Shown here in pieces: positions 46,289 through 55,650 of a stretch of 64,000 nucleotides of DNA. The position numbers and the translations under genes are program-made. The stretch is from Capra hircus (Eukaryota; Chordata; Mammalia; Artiodactyla; Bovidae), in NCBI RefSeq assembly GCF_001704415.2, contig NC_030824.1, forward strand, positions 36,761,022 through 36,825,021, written 5' to 3'. Position 1 is the first letter of the stretch. Each line of letters opens with the position of its first letter. The notes below the pieces were generated by a model that searched no databases, had not been told where the DNA came from, and saw only the letters and a program-made list of their open reading frames with translations.

Positions 46289-46485
46289 TGAAAGTGAAAG
46301 TTGTGTTCAGTTGTGTCCGACTCTTTGTGACCCCATGGACTATATAGTCCATGGAATTTTCCAGGCCAGAATACTGGAGTGGGTAGCCTTTCTCTTCTCC
46401 AGGGGATCTTCCCAACCCAGGGATCAAACCCAGGCCTCCTGCATTACATGTGGATTCTTTACCAGTTGAGACACAAGGGAAGCCC
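46289..46485 (-). mobile_element. Bov-tA SINE with 13-bp target-site duplication
   Basis: TGAAAGTGAAAGTTGTGTTC through CCAGGCCAGAATACTGGAGT to ACCAGTTGAGACACAAGGGA. GTCATGAACCAAG occurs at 46276-46288 and exactly again at 46486-46498. Confidence 0.97.
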
Positions 46486-46557
46486 GTCATGAACCAAGGA
46501 TCATGATTAATTCAATTAAGACACACCAGATTATGAATAAGAATAACAGCTATATTT

Positions 46558-46925
46558 GTTTGTTAAGGTTGCCATACTAAGTACCAGGGATGGGTTAACT
46601 TAACAGAAATTTATTTTCTTACAATCACGGGGGACTAGAGGTTCAAGATGAAGGTTGGTTTCTTCTGAGGCTTCTCTCCTTGGTTTGTAGAAGCTGTCTT
46701 TTCCTTCCTGTGTCCTCCCATGGTCTTTCTTCTGTGTGTGTGTCTGATTCCTATTCTTTTTCTTATACAAATACCAGTCATACAGGGTTTGGGCCCACAC
46801 CAATGACCTTGTTTTAACTTAGAGGCCTTTAAAGACCCCATCTGCACATATAGCCACATTCTGCAGTACTGGGATTTAGGGCTTCAACATATGAATTTTG
46901 GGGCATGTAATCAAGTCCCTAACAA
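46558..46925 (-). mobile_element. MLT1-type MaLR (ERVL-class) solo LTR, antisense
   Basis: TTTGTTAAGGTTGCCATACT, ACAGAAATTTATTTTCTTAC, CCTTCCTGTGTCCTCCCATG, and CATATGAATTTTGGGGCATG with AAGTCCCTAACA follow the antisense MLT1 order. Decayed; the internal region is absent. Confidence 0.8.
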
Positions 46926-47087
46926 CTGTTACAGACAGTGCTTCAAAGACATTCCCTTAATGTTCTCCCTGTTCTTGTACAAGTAAGTGCAAGTCTCCCT
47001 GGGAAATCCACTGAAGTATGGAAGGGTGAAGTTGTATTAGGGAGTACTATGAAGTAAACAGATAATGAGGATGTATGCAGGGTGAAA

Positions 47088-47475
47088 CAAGTGAGAGCTG
47101 GAACATAAAGAAGGCTGGGTGTCAAAGAATTGATGCTTTTGAACTGTGGTGTTGGAGAAGACTGTTGAGAGTCCCTTGGACTGCAAGATCAAACCAGTCC
47201 ATCCTAAAGGAAATCAGTCTTCATTGGAAGAACTGATGCTGAAGCTGAAACTCCAATACTAAACTCCACCTGATGCAAAGAACTGACTCCTTAGAAAAGA
47301 CCCTGATGCTGGGAAAGATTGAAGGCAGGAGGAGAAGGGGATGACTGAGGACAAGATGATTGGATGGCTTCACCGATTCAATGGACATAAGTTTGAGCAA
47401 GCTCTGGGAGATGGTGAGGGACAGGGAAGCCTGGTGTTCTGCAGTCCATGGGGTCACAACTGAGCAACTCAACAG
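47088..47475 (+). mobile_element. BovB 3' fragment
   Basis: AGTGAGAGCTGGAACATAAA, GAAGGCTGGGTGTCAAAGAA, TGGTGTTGGAGAAGACTG, GACTGAGGACAAGATGATTG and TGAGCAACTCAACAG. This is the last ~390 bp of BovB with small deletions and a missing terminal repeat. Confidence 0.92.
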
Positions 47476-47526
47476 TGCATGGTGAAAGTCTGAAAAAACA
47501 GCAATAAGAGTAGCTAGCATTTTTCA

Positions 47527-47636
47527 CCCACTCCAGTGTTCTTGCCTTGAGAATCCCAGGGACGGGGGAGCCTGGTGGGCTGCCGTCTATGGGGTCACAC
47601 AGAGTCGGACACAACTGAAGTGACTTAGCAGCAGCA
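47527..47636 (+). mobile_element. BovA2 SINE, 5'-truncated, with target-site duplication
   Basis: CCCACTCCAGTGTTCTTGCC to GACTTAGCAGCAGCA. GCATTTTTCA is present at 47517-47526 and 47637-47646. Only the 3' monomer was inserted. Confidence 0.95.
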
Positions 47637-47660
47637 GCATTTTTCAAATGACAATAACTT

Positions 47661-47868
47661 ATTGTTGTTGCTATTCAATCACTAAGTCGTGTCCGATTCT
47701 TTGCAACTCCATGGACTGTAGCCCACCAGGCTCCTCTATCCATGGGATTTTCCAGGCCGGAATACTGGAGTGGGCTGCTATTTCCTTTTCCAGGGCATCT
47801 TCCCAACTCAAGGATCACATCTGCATCTCCTGCACTGGCAGGTGGATTCTTTACCACTAAGCCACCAG
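47661..47868 (-). mobile_element. Bov-tA SINE, antisense
   Basis: TTGTTGTTGCTATTCAATCA, CCAGGCCGGAATACTGGAGT, CTTCCCAACTCAAGGATCA, and GATTCTTTACCACTAAGCCA with CCAG. Only 25 bp separate it from the oppositely oriented BovA2, whose related body could pair with it. Confidence 0.95.
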
Positions 47869-47874
47869 AAACTT

Positions 47875-48050
47875 TATTTAATTTTTACAACATCTATTTC
47901 AGGTGAATGTTGTCATTATTCCCATTTTATTGATAAGGAAACTGAGGCTTAAGGAAATGAGGTAATCTTTCTAAGGGTCCAGAGGAGCCAGTGATAAAGC
48001 TGGGATTTTAACCCAGGTCTGTTTGATTCCAAAGTCTGTGCTTTTGTAGG
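47875..48050 (-). mobile_element. MIR SINE, antisense
   Basis: AATTTTTACAACATCTATTT, TTATTCCCATTTTATTGATA, AGGAAACTGAGGCTTAAGG and GCTGGGATTTTAACCCAGGT. A well-matched antisense MIR. Confidence 0.88.
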
Positions 48051-48068
48051 CTGTAGCTTCATTCGGAG

Positions 48069-48070
48069 AG

Positions 48071-48122
<52 letters not shown>
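48069..48122. repeat. (CA)n microsatellite, ~26 units
   Basis: An uninterrupted CA run of about 52 bp, the longest simple repeat in the window and likely polymorphic. It borders the GC-richer section that follows. Confidence 0.98.
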
Positions 48123-48123
<1 letters not shown>

Positions 48124-48380
48124 CCTCCATGAAGTGTTTCCCTGCAGCACAGTTAGCCACCAGTTCAAAAATCTCTTCATCAAGCTGCACTACAGGTGGC
48201 TAGAAAATGAATGACAGGCATGTGAAAACAGCCCAGGAAAAGAAGGAGGTACAAATTCCCTGGAAAACAACTCCCAGAAAGGCCCATCTGTGTTGACTGA
48301 TAAAAGCAGAAAAGGGTAGAGTCCTTGCGGCTGTGGATCCCTTGTCTTTGGAGCAGGGCACAAGCGACAACCTGTGACGC

Positions 48381-48577
48381 CAAGAGGTGAAGGAAGTGGC
48401 TGCGAACAATGGCCACAGATGCCAGCCGAGGAGATGGCGCTGCAGCGTGGGGGTGGTCACCCGCAGCTGCGGGACGCGCACAGGAAGGAAGTGCAGGACC
48501 AGGGGCAGCAAGGCCTCCCTCCAGGGGCTGCTGTGCCCCCAGTGACCTCAGAGATGCAGGGCACCGGGCACATGCCC
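48381..48577 (+). repeat. Left arm of ~200-bp inverted repeat
   Basis: Pairs with 49015-49215 on the opposite strand at about 90% identity by eye, with a 46-48-bp perfect core (48462-48509, beginning CGCAGCTGCGGGACGCG). Most differences are transitions plus several single-base indels. GC-rich with many CpGs. Frames read through it on both strands but have no recognisable homology. No recognised repeat family. Confidence 0.93.
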
Positions 48578-49014
48578 ACTGTCAGCACAGGTGCTTCATC
48601 ATCGTTGTTGTTATTCCCGTCACGTGGCCCGTTTCCCGCAGACACACAAGACAGAAACAGTAGCCTCTTTGAAAGAAGAGATAAGAATTAGATTAATAAG
48701 CCTGCCATTAACATCCCAGGCGCGCAGCGGAGGAGTTGGGGGGAGGAGGCGGTAGGGGGAAGGGGTCTGCTCCATCCCCAATGAACACAACCTTCAAATA
48801 ACACTTGTGCCAATAGTCCCCGGACAACCTTTGGGAGGGAAATGTGCCATTCTTTTTTTTGACTTTTAAACAAAAATCAGAATATGCCGGTCTTGTCATC
48901 CTAAAACAAGCTCCCAAAGGGAAATTCAGATCTCACTCGAAGCATAAGCAAAAGTGATCTTCCATAAATGAAGATGCAGTTCTTAGGGTGGGGCTACTAA
49001 TTACACAAGGTCAA
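48578..49014. other. 437-bp spacer of the inverted repeat
   Basis: Single-copy by eye. Contains a GC-rich purine stretch (GGAGGAGTTGGGGGGAGGAG at 48729-48748) and an AT-richer second half. No gene is recognised. Confidence 0.8.
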
Positions 49015-49215
49015 GGGCATGTGCCCAGTGCCCTGCATCTCTGAGGTCACTGGGGCGCACAGCAACCCTGGGAGGGAGGCCACGCTGCCCCTGGTCCTGC
49101 ACTTCCTTCCTGTGCGCGTCCCGCAGCTGCGGGGTGACTGCCCCCATGCCGTAGCACCGTCCTCTCGGCTGGCATCTGTGGCCATTGTTTGCAGCCACTT
49201 CCTTCATCTCTTTGA
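49015..49215 (-). repeat. Right arm of ~200-bp inverted repeat
   Basis: Begins GGGCATGTGCCCAGTGCCCT and ends CTTCATCTCTTTG. It is the reverse complement of 48381-48577 with roughly 20 differences. A transcript crossing both arms would fold into a ~200-bp stem with a 437-nt loop. No obvious short duplication flanks the whole structure, so I see no evidence of a single mobile insertion. Confidence 0.93.
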
Positions 49216-50158
49216 AGGTGAAAAGGCTTTAACTCTTTGTTTTTGTTTTTTTTTCCTCTCCTTCCATCTCTTCAGCCCAGTTGGAATTTCTTCCCTTGAA
49301 AAGTTCTAAAGGATCATATATAATGAGAGGTACGAATGAACCCTTGTTTGTGCTTCGGAGACAGTCCATTGGTACAATCTGTAATGCTTTTCCTAGTGTG
49401 GTTTAGAACAATGTGGCTTTGAGTGGAGCTGGACGCTTGTGCTTCTGTCCAGGGCAGGTATGGCCCAGGGAGGAACGAGGAAGAGACGCCTCCTGCACCG
49501 GCGGACCTGCTGGCTTGGAGCTCAGAAGGGTGGAAGGGTGGTGGGGACTCCACTTTGATGTGGTTCGCTTTTAGGCCGGTTGCTGTATGGTTGTGTGTGT
49601 ATGTGTGTGTGCTCTGGGGGCAGGGCGAGGGTGATAAATACTGGGGAGAGTTTTGTAACGCATGCCTATCAGCTGAGCGCTGGACAAACATTTTTTACCA
49701 GCAGCTCCTTCCCTGGGGCTGCTGACAGTTTGTGCGACTTGTGTAAGACATTCCTGAAAGAGAGGCGCATTTGTTCAACTTATATAACTTCTTTTTCTAT
49801 CATAAGACTCAAGCAGGCCTTCCGGGCCCATGTCCTGTTGAATGGAGTCCAACTGAAACTCCTTTCCTTTCTATACTCAGAAACCTGACGACCTGTTTCA
49901 ATTCTGCCTGATAGCATAGCTTACCGTTTGCCTGCAGTACTTCTCTGGCCCTCCCATACAGCGTAGATTTCGTAATGACATTCCTTCTTCCTCTTGCAAT
50001 TCCAATTGTCAAAAAAAACAAAACAAAACAAAAAAACACCCCACCAAATCTCTAGATTAACAATCTCTGCAATGTATTCTTAAATTGAGTTTGTGTATGT
50101 GAATATATGCAGGTACCTATCTATATACATACATATGTGTATAGATTTTATTAAATAA
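49216..50158. other. Comparatively GC-rich single-copy DNA
   Basis: Several open frames of about 100 codons lie on both strands (49314-49691, 49423-49725, 49580-49888) but none resembles a known protein. A (TG)n stretch lies at 49591-49608 and an A-rich tract at 50011-50036. A regulatory element is possible but cannot be shown from sequence alone. Confidence 0.5.
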
Positions 50159-50370
50159 AGGGCCTTCCTGGTGGCTCAGATGGTAAAGAATCCACCTGCA
50201 ATGCGGGAGACATAAGTTCGGTCCCTGGGTTGGGACGATCCCTTGGAGGAAGGCATGGCAACCGACTCCAGTATTCTTGCCTGGAGAATCCTCATGGACA
50301 GAGGAGCCTGGCGGGCTACAGTCCATACAGTCACAAATAGTAGGACACAACTGAGCAACTAAGCACAGCA
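50159..50370 (+). mobile_element. Bov-tA SINE
   Basis: AGGGCCTTCCTGGTGGCTCA, GATGGTAAAGAATCCACCTG, B-box-like GTTCGGTCCC, body CGACTCCAGTATTCTTGCC and end CTGAGCAACTAAGCACAGCA. Confidence 0.95.
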
Positions 50371-50394
50371 CATATATAATAAAATATAATATAT

Positions 50395-50590
50395 ATTTTA
50401 GAATTTTAATTTTGTTGGAGTATAATTGCTTTACAATGTTGCGTTAGTTTCTGCTATACAAGGGATGAATCAGCTATATGAATACATATATCCCATTCAT
50501 CTTGGGCCTCTCTCCCAAGCCCCCCTCCCACCCCCCAGTCTCACCCATCTAGGCCAGCACAGAGCACCCAGCTGAGCTCCCAGTGCTATA
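50395..50590 (-). mobile_element. LINE-1 3' UTR fragment, antisense
   Basis: TTTTAATTTTGTTGGAGTAT, AATTGCTTTACAATGTTGCG, TTTCTGCTATACAAGGGATG, CTTGGGCCTCTCTCCCAAGC and CCATCTAGGCCAGCACAGAG. A bovine L1 3' end with its C-rich segment. Non-coding. Confidence 0.88.
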
Positions 50591-51079
50591 TTTTTAAAGC
50601 ATAGGGGAGACTGTATGATTCTGGAATTGCAAGGAAAGAGTTTAGCTTGTGAAGTTTGTGGGGTATCACCATGTGTATACAGCTGGGCACACTGCTGCTC
50701 AGGAATATGGTTTTTCTTTTTTTCACTCATGCACCTCCTCCCTTGGTTAAAGAGTTTAAATATTTGGTATAGAGTTCCTTATATTTGGTATAGCTTTTAT
50801 TTTTTTCCCTGTCCATTTCTTCTTTTTTTTTTTTTGACAAAAATGCTGATAAGTTATGCTTTGATTTGTCTTTATTTAGAGGTTTTCAATACAAATTGGT
50901 TTAAGGCATTATGATTAAATACAAGTAATCGGATCATCGTTATTCTACCTCAGTGCTTCTCAATACTTCCAATTCTGTGGCCTCGTAAGATTTCCAATTC
51001 AGCAAAGCAAGCTTGGCAGGTAGGGGACTGACTGACCCAGGCTGTCTTTTGTTTCGAGGTGTACCGTTTACAGGGCACC
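50591..51079. other. Single-copy DNA
   Basis: No gene or repeat family is recognised. T tracts lie at 50824-50835. Confidence 0.6.
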
Positions 51080-52255
51080 TTCACAGATGTATTGCCTTGC
51101 CCGGCAGCCCTCGAGTAAACAGCATGGGTGTTGTTCGAGTTAGCTGACAGATGAGGCCACAGGGCTCCAGCCCAAGTCACAGTTGGTTAAGTCGCATAGC
51201 AAGTCTCCTTTCCCCCAAAGCACTTCTTGCTCAATCAGTGCTGGTTTCCACTTGTGCTGCGGTTGTTCCCAAGTGCCAGTCAGTGTGCTTGGTGCTCCAC
51301 GTGTGTGAGTCCAGTCTCTACTCACTACTGCTGCAAGAGTGGGCATTAACTGGAACAGAAGAGTGTCTGATTTCATGTGGCCCAGTCTTCTCATTTGGAA
51401 TGAGGTCACCTGATACACGTCTGGTACCCTTTAATTCCAACACTCTCGTGAATATCACCCTGTGTCTCACCAAACATTTCATCCCTTTCTCCTCTGCATC
51501 ACCCGCTGGGGCCGGGCCAGGCCTTGCTTTAGGATAATAACGATGAAGGAAAGTGAACGCATGGCACGCACATAGCGGAGGAGCTTTGGCTGTCACACAG
51601 ATGCACGCTGAGGGGCTCCGAACATCCATGCATGGGAAGCCGAGCATGGTAGACACTGGTGCAGCCTGGGATAAGATGTGAGGGAGACATGCGTCATCTG
51701 TGGACAGGTACAGCAGCTCCCAAAGGAAAGAGGCCAGTGGGAGCCCCAAAAAGTCAGGCTCTCAGTGCTGCCCTGCTCTGTGTTTATAACACCTTGATGT
51801 TGTTAACACCCTGCCTGGAGAAACCTGTTCCCTAAATCCACAAAGGGAAGGGCCAACTTGGGGTAATCTTTTAAAAAAAAATGCCCTTTTTTTTTTTTCG
51901 ATATTGTTGCTATTGCTGCCCCCTTGGCATTATCTGTGAGTAATCTTGTGGATTTGGCAGACATGGGGACCAATTTGCCTTGGGAAATGCCAGAAGTGGA
52001 AAATTTGTGTAAAAATTTCAGGAAAATACGATAAAATATTCCTGAGAGTTAAAATCATTCACTCAAATATGTGTGCTTATATTCTTAAGTTTAAAGTTTC
52101 GTTTCAAGGTGTGGTCCCTTAAAGCATTCATGTAAAAATTACCATTAGTTTTGAAAGTTTCTGTTTCGAATGACATTGGGATTTTAGTATTATTCCAAAG
52201 TAAGGAATGTGATATATTAGAGTTCTTGCTCTCACATGTCTCAGCGTTTCCTATT
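51080..52255. other. Single-copy DNA with overlapping long frames
   Basis: The frames 51151-51537 (+, 128 codons) and 51318-51749 (-, 143 codons) overlap on opposite strands and show no recognisable domain, signal peptide or family. Base composition, rather than coding, probably keeps them open. The 51080-51200 section may hold a decayed MIR. A poly-T tract is at 51889-51898. Confidence 0.5.
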
Positions 52256-52420
52256 GTTGTTGTTCAGTCGCTGAGTTGTGTCCCATTCTTCGTGACCCCA
52301 TGGACTGCAGCACCCCAGGCTTCCCTGTCCTTCACTATCTCCCGGGGTTTACTCAGACTCATCATTGAGCCAGTGATGCCATCCAACCCTCTGGTCCTCT
52401 GTCACCCTCTTCTCCTTTGG
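52256..52420 (-). mobile_element. BovB 3' terminal fragment, antisense
   Basis: TTGTTGTTCAGTCGCTGAGT, CTTCCCTGTCCTTCACTATC, TTTACTCAGACTCATCATTG and CAGTGATGCCATCCAACC with CCTCTGTCACC. Same segment as at 27622 and 30119. Confidence 0.88.
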
Positions 52421-52500
52421 CTTTTCCTATTAGTGGGATAAAAAGATACCCACTAAAAGATAAGGATTTAAGTTATTGGTGATACCCAACTAAAATATCG

Positions 52501-52690
52501 GGCTTCCCAGGTGATACCATTTCTAAAGAATCCGACTCCAATGCAGGAGATGTGGGTGCAGTCCCTGGGTTGGGACGATCTCCTGGAGAAGGCAATGGCA
52601 GCCCACACCAGTATTCTTGCCAGGTAACTCATGGATAGAGGAGCCTGGCAGCTACAGTCCATCGGGTCACAAAGAGTCCAACACGACTGA
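52501..52690 (+). mobile_element. Bov-tA SINE
   Basis: GGGCTTCCCAGGTGATACCA, B-box-like GGTGCAGTCCC, body CACACCAGTATTCTTGCCAG, and end TCCAACACGACTGAGCAC. The 3' end runs into a (CA)n tract. Confidence 0.93.
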
Positions 52691-52718
52691 GCACACACAC
52701 ACACACACACACACACAT
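52689..52718. repeat. (CA)n microsatellite at Bov-tA 3' end
   Basis: About 14 CA units directly follow the SINE's GACTGAGCA, a common place for microsatellite birth in ruminant SINEs. Confidence 0.95.
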
Positions 52719-53524
52719 CCACAACTGAAGTATCATCATGAATCAAAGCACATTATCATTCAGAAACATTGAATGTTTAGGAACCATAACCAGCTTAATA
52801 TCTCAAATATTAATTGACAGAAAATCAATTATCTTATGTGAAAATAACTTCTTTTCCCTTTGAGACTGACTTCCTTTTGTGTAAAAGGAAAATAAATCTG
52901 GAATCACTGAGATGGAATGTTCTACAAATACACTGTTCATGTATGTAGGGGCAGGGTAAACTCACACTCCCTAATTGAATGGACAAGTCAGGGTCTGGCC
53001 AGGAAAACAGAAGCTGCTCTTTGTGTTCTACATATAAAGAAGTTAATTGAGAATTAGGAACTTAGACAACTTTTAGAAGAACTAGGGTTGGGGATGATGA
53101 AGTGGGATGCACCAGTGCCAAGCTTGCAAAGCTACCCTAAGGTCAGGGGAATCGACACTGGAGCCCATTGGAGTGGTTTTCAAAAGCTTGTCTGCAAGCT
53201 GCTATACTTCTTGGGAATTTCTGAGACACTCTTTAACTGCCTCAGTCTGCTGGGCCAAGTGGGTGGTTCTGAGACTTGCCCATGTGTGCAGGGGCCTCTA
53301 GAGAATCAGAGAATTGGATTCACCTTTCACCCTTGCACATCTCTTCCAAGTCCTCTCCAAAACTGCAAGATTCTGGGGCAGTTCCTAGGCTTAGGGGCAG
53401 TTGGTGGTGGTGCCAACTTGGCAGTGGTCAATTCAGCACACAGCCTACTTCTTTAAACTCTCCCAGGAAAAGAAAATTTGAAAACAAATCACAGGACAAA
53501 AATAGACCCTTATAGGCATAAGTT
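52719..53524. other. Single-copy DNA, possible unnamed ancient repeat
   Basis: The phrase GGCCAGGAAAACAGAAGCTG followed by AAGTTAATTGAGAATTAGGA (52998-53060) resembles a dispersed ancient repeat I cannot name. Overlapping frames at 53088-53515 lack recognisable homology. Confidence 0.45.
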
Positions 53525-53625
53525 CATTCCTTCCTTCCTCCATTCATTCAACAAAATATGCTTTGAATGGTTAGGGTATGTGCTGTGTCCTTAGAATCCT
53601 ACTGTATAGAGGGAGACTAATCCTT
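53525..53625 (-). mobile_element. L2 LINE 3' end, antisense (probable)
   Basis: CATTCATTCAACAAAATATG, CTTTGAATGGTTAGGGTATG, TGCTGTGTCC and GGGAGACTAATCC fit antisense L2 (TTCAACAAATATTTATTGAG, TACTATGTGCCAGG). Ended by a BovA-type fragment. Confidence 0.55.
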
Positions 53626-53631
53626 GCTTCG

Positions 53632-53720
53632 GAGAAGGCAATAGCAACCCACTCCAGTACTCTTGCCTGGAAAATCCCATGGACCGAGGAGCCTGCAGTC
53701 CATGGGGTTGCAAAGTTTAT
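53632..53720 (+). mobile_element. BovA-type monomer fragment
   Basis: GGAGAAGGCAATAGCAACCC, ACTCCAGTACTCTTGCCTGG, GACCGAGGAGCCTG and CAGTCCATGGGGTTGCAAAG. One monomer only, without a tRNA head or CAG tail. Confidence 0.85.
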
Positions 53721-53876
53721 GCTAGCCAGGAAGTCCACTGACATGCAAGTAACACCCCCACAAAAAATGATAGGTTTAGATGGTGTGAAGGACATAGTTG
53801 CTTTATGGTCTATAAAAGATCATAGATGGTCTTTTATATTGAGAGCTCCTCTGTTGGCACTTTCACATAATGGCTT

Positions 53877-53983
53877 GTATTAGACTTACCAGGATATATT
53901 TCTTATGTCCTCTGTGAGGTTTTAAGCCCTTGGAGGACATGATGTAGACGACCTATAATTTTACTCTTTTTAAGTCTTGTATA
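53877..53983 (+). repeat. Left copy of 107-bp direct repeat (L2 3' end)
   Basis: Matches 54197-54305 at roughly 88% by eye (shared GTTTTAAGCCCTTGGAGGAC and ATAATTTTACTC). The text is L2-like (TTTTAAGCCCTTGGAGG vs L2 AAGCTCCTTGAGGGCAGG). It ends within a few bases of the Bov-tA at 53988. Confidence 0.92.
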
Positions 53984-53987
53984 ATCC

Positions 53988-54195
53988 AGGGCTTCCCTTG
54001 TGGCTCAGTTGGTAAAGAATCTGCCTGCAATGCAGGGGACCCATGTTCAATCCCTGAGTCAGGAAGATCCCTGGAGAAGAAAATGGCAAGCCACTCCAGT
54101 ATTCTTGCCTGAAGAATTCCATGGAAAGAGCAGTTTGGCAGGCCACAGTCTATGGCGTTGCAAAAGAGTTAGACACGAATAAGTGACTAACACTT
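53988..54195 (+). mobile_element. Bov-tA SINE flanked by ~107-bp direct repeats
   Basis: GGGCTTCCCTTGTGGCTCAG, an A-box-like TGGCTCAGTTGG at 54001-54012, B-box GTTCAATCCC, body CCACTCCAGTATTCTTGCCT, and end GTGACTAACACTT. Its two sides are the direct repeats 53877-53983 and 54197-54305; the SINE fills the gap almost exactly. Confidence 0.96.
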
Positions 54196-54196
54196 G

Positions 54197-54345
54197 GTAT
54201 TACACTTACTTGGATATATTTCTTACTTTCTCTGTGAGGTTTTAAGCCCTTGGAGGACAGGAAAGGTAGCCTAATTATAATTTTACTCTTTATAAGTCTT
54301 GTATAGGCACTAAGTAAATACTAGACAAATGTAGGACATGGTTTA
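54197..54345 (+). mobile_element. Right copy of direct repeat plus remaining L2 3' end
   Basis: 54197-54305 repeats 53877-53983. The L2 sequence then continues (GGCACTAAGTAAATACTAGA, cf. L2 GGCACATAGTAGGTGCTCAA), showing that this is the original L2 terminus and the left copy is the part that was duplicated. Confidence 0.8.
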
Positions 54346-54762
54346 GAATTCCATACAGAGTCAGGAGGTTGCAGGCCAATCAGATGGGTGAATGTTTTAG
54401 TTTTGTGTGTGATTCACATATTTATGTGGACAAGGGGTCATGGCAGGGGTTGGTTATGTGTCCCTCTGATTCCTCTGTTGCATACTTGGGCTCTAAGCCT
54501 TGGCAGTCTGGTTCTCAGAGTCCTGAGGAAATTCTGTGAGGGGATGGAGTCCTCCAGTCTAACTGCCTGAAGGGGGCAGAGTCAAAGGCAACAGATACTA
54601 TCAGAAGGTAAGAGACATTGATTAATATGTTAGACTAGTATTCCATTACACTGGCATCCGAAAAGATGCACGTGAACATTTAAAGCCCATCACAAGTTCA
54701 AGAGAAGAAATATTTCAGTTTGAACTATTCAGATTAAACATCTATATCCGACTATGACATGT
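54346..54762. other. Single-copy DNA
   Basis: No gene or repeat family is recognised. Confidence 0.6.
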
Positions 54763-54890
54763 TGCTGCTGCTGCTAAGTCGCTTCAGTCTTGTCCAACTC
54801 GGTGTGACCCCATAGACGGCAGCCCACCAGGCTCCCCCATCCCTGGGATTCTCCAGGCAAGAACACTGGAGTGGGTTGCCATTTCCTTTT
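54763..54890 (-). mobile_element. BovA2 SINE, one monomer, antisense
   Basis: (GCT)4 then AAGTCGCTTCAGTCTTGTCC and CCAGGCAAGAACACTGGAGT to GGTTGCCATTTCCTTTT. The second monomer is missing. Confidence 0.93.
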
Positions 54891-55007
54891 AGTGGACTAA
54901 TTTTGTACCTCTCAGGAGAATGACCCATAGAGTGAAACTTACAAACAGCATAAATGTAGGTTTGTTTAAGGTTACTTTTTGGGGATAATGTCAAAAGCCC
55001 ACATCCT

Positions 55008-55145
55008 GGGACTTTCTGGGTAGTCCAGTGGTTGAGACTCCTAGCACTGAATTCAGAGGGTACAGGTTCAGTCCCCAGTTGGGGAACTAAGATCCCACAT
55101 GCTGCATGGCAAACACACATACACACACACACACACACACACCAC
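55008..55145 (+). mobile_element. CHR-type SINE fragment with CA tail
   Basis: GGGACTTTCTGGGTAGTCCA, GTGGTTGAGACTCCTAGCAC, decayed B-box GGTTCAGTCCC, GGGGAACTAAGATCCCACAT and GCTGCATGGCAAACACAC, running into (CA)n at 55112-55142. Confidence 0.9.
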
Positions 55146-55337
55146 ATCTTCCTGAAAAGCAGATTATATAATGAATTACCTGTTGAGAATTCTTCTCACC
55201 CGTTGTTTGACAATGTAAATCAGATTTTTGGTCTCTTCTATTTTATCAAAATTGAGCCAATCAGGAGAAATATGCCAAATTAAGTCTCTTGTTTTTTGGG
55301 CTATGTCTCCACAGAAACATATCCCAAAGCATCTCTT

Positions 55338-55390
55338 CTCCATAGGGTCTCAAAGTGTTGAACACGACTGAGCAACTAAGCAGAGCACAG
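55338..55390 (+). mobile_element. Bov-tA 3' stub
   Basis: GTCTCAAAGTGTTGAACACG then ACTGAGCAACTAAGCAGAGC. Only the last ~50 bp of a Bov-tA-like element. Confidence 0.75.
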
Positions 55391-55448
55391 TAAGAAATAA
55401 GCAATCTTGGTACCCAAGATTGATTGGGAAGAGAAAGAGAAAGTGAGA

Positions 55449-55650
55449 AAGTGTTAGTTGCTCAGACGTGTCTAACTCTTGGCCACCGCATGGACTGCAG
55501 TCAGCCAGGCTCCTCTGTCCATGGGATTTTCCAGGCAAGGATACTGGGGTGGTTTGCCATTTCCTTTTCCAGGGGATCTTCCCAACCCAGAGATTGAACC
55601 TGGGTCTTCTGTACTGCAGGTAGATTCTTTACCAACTGAGCCACCAGGAA
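55449..55650 (-). mobile_element. Bov-tA SINE, antisense
   Basis: AAAGTGTTAGTTGCTCAGAC, CCAGGCAAGGATACTGGGGT, CTTCCCAACCCAGAGATTGA, and CTTTACCAACTGAGCCACCA with GGAAG. Full body and head. Confidence 0.95.

Noticed and set aside
48374..48691. 105-codon frame through the inverted-repeat arm as a protein
   Set aside because: Frames read through the arms on both strands with different products; the arms differ by indels that shift the frame between copies.
51318..51749. 143-codon antisense frame in non-repeat DNA as a novel gene
   Set aside because: It overlaps another long frame on the opposite strand and shows no domain, signal or recognisable family; chance in GC-richer DNA is more likely.
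53877..54305. Direct repeats as LTRs of a small retroelement
   Set aside because: They match the L2 3' end, lack TG...CA ends, and the interior is a Bov-tA SINE.
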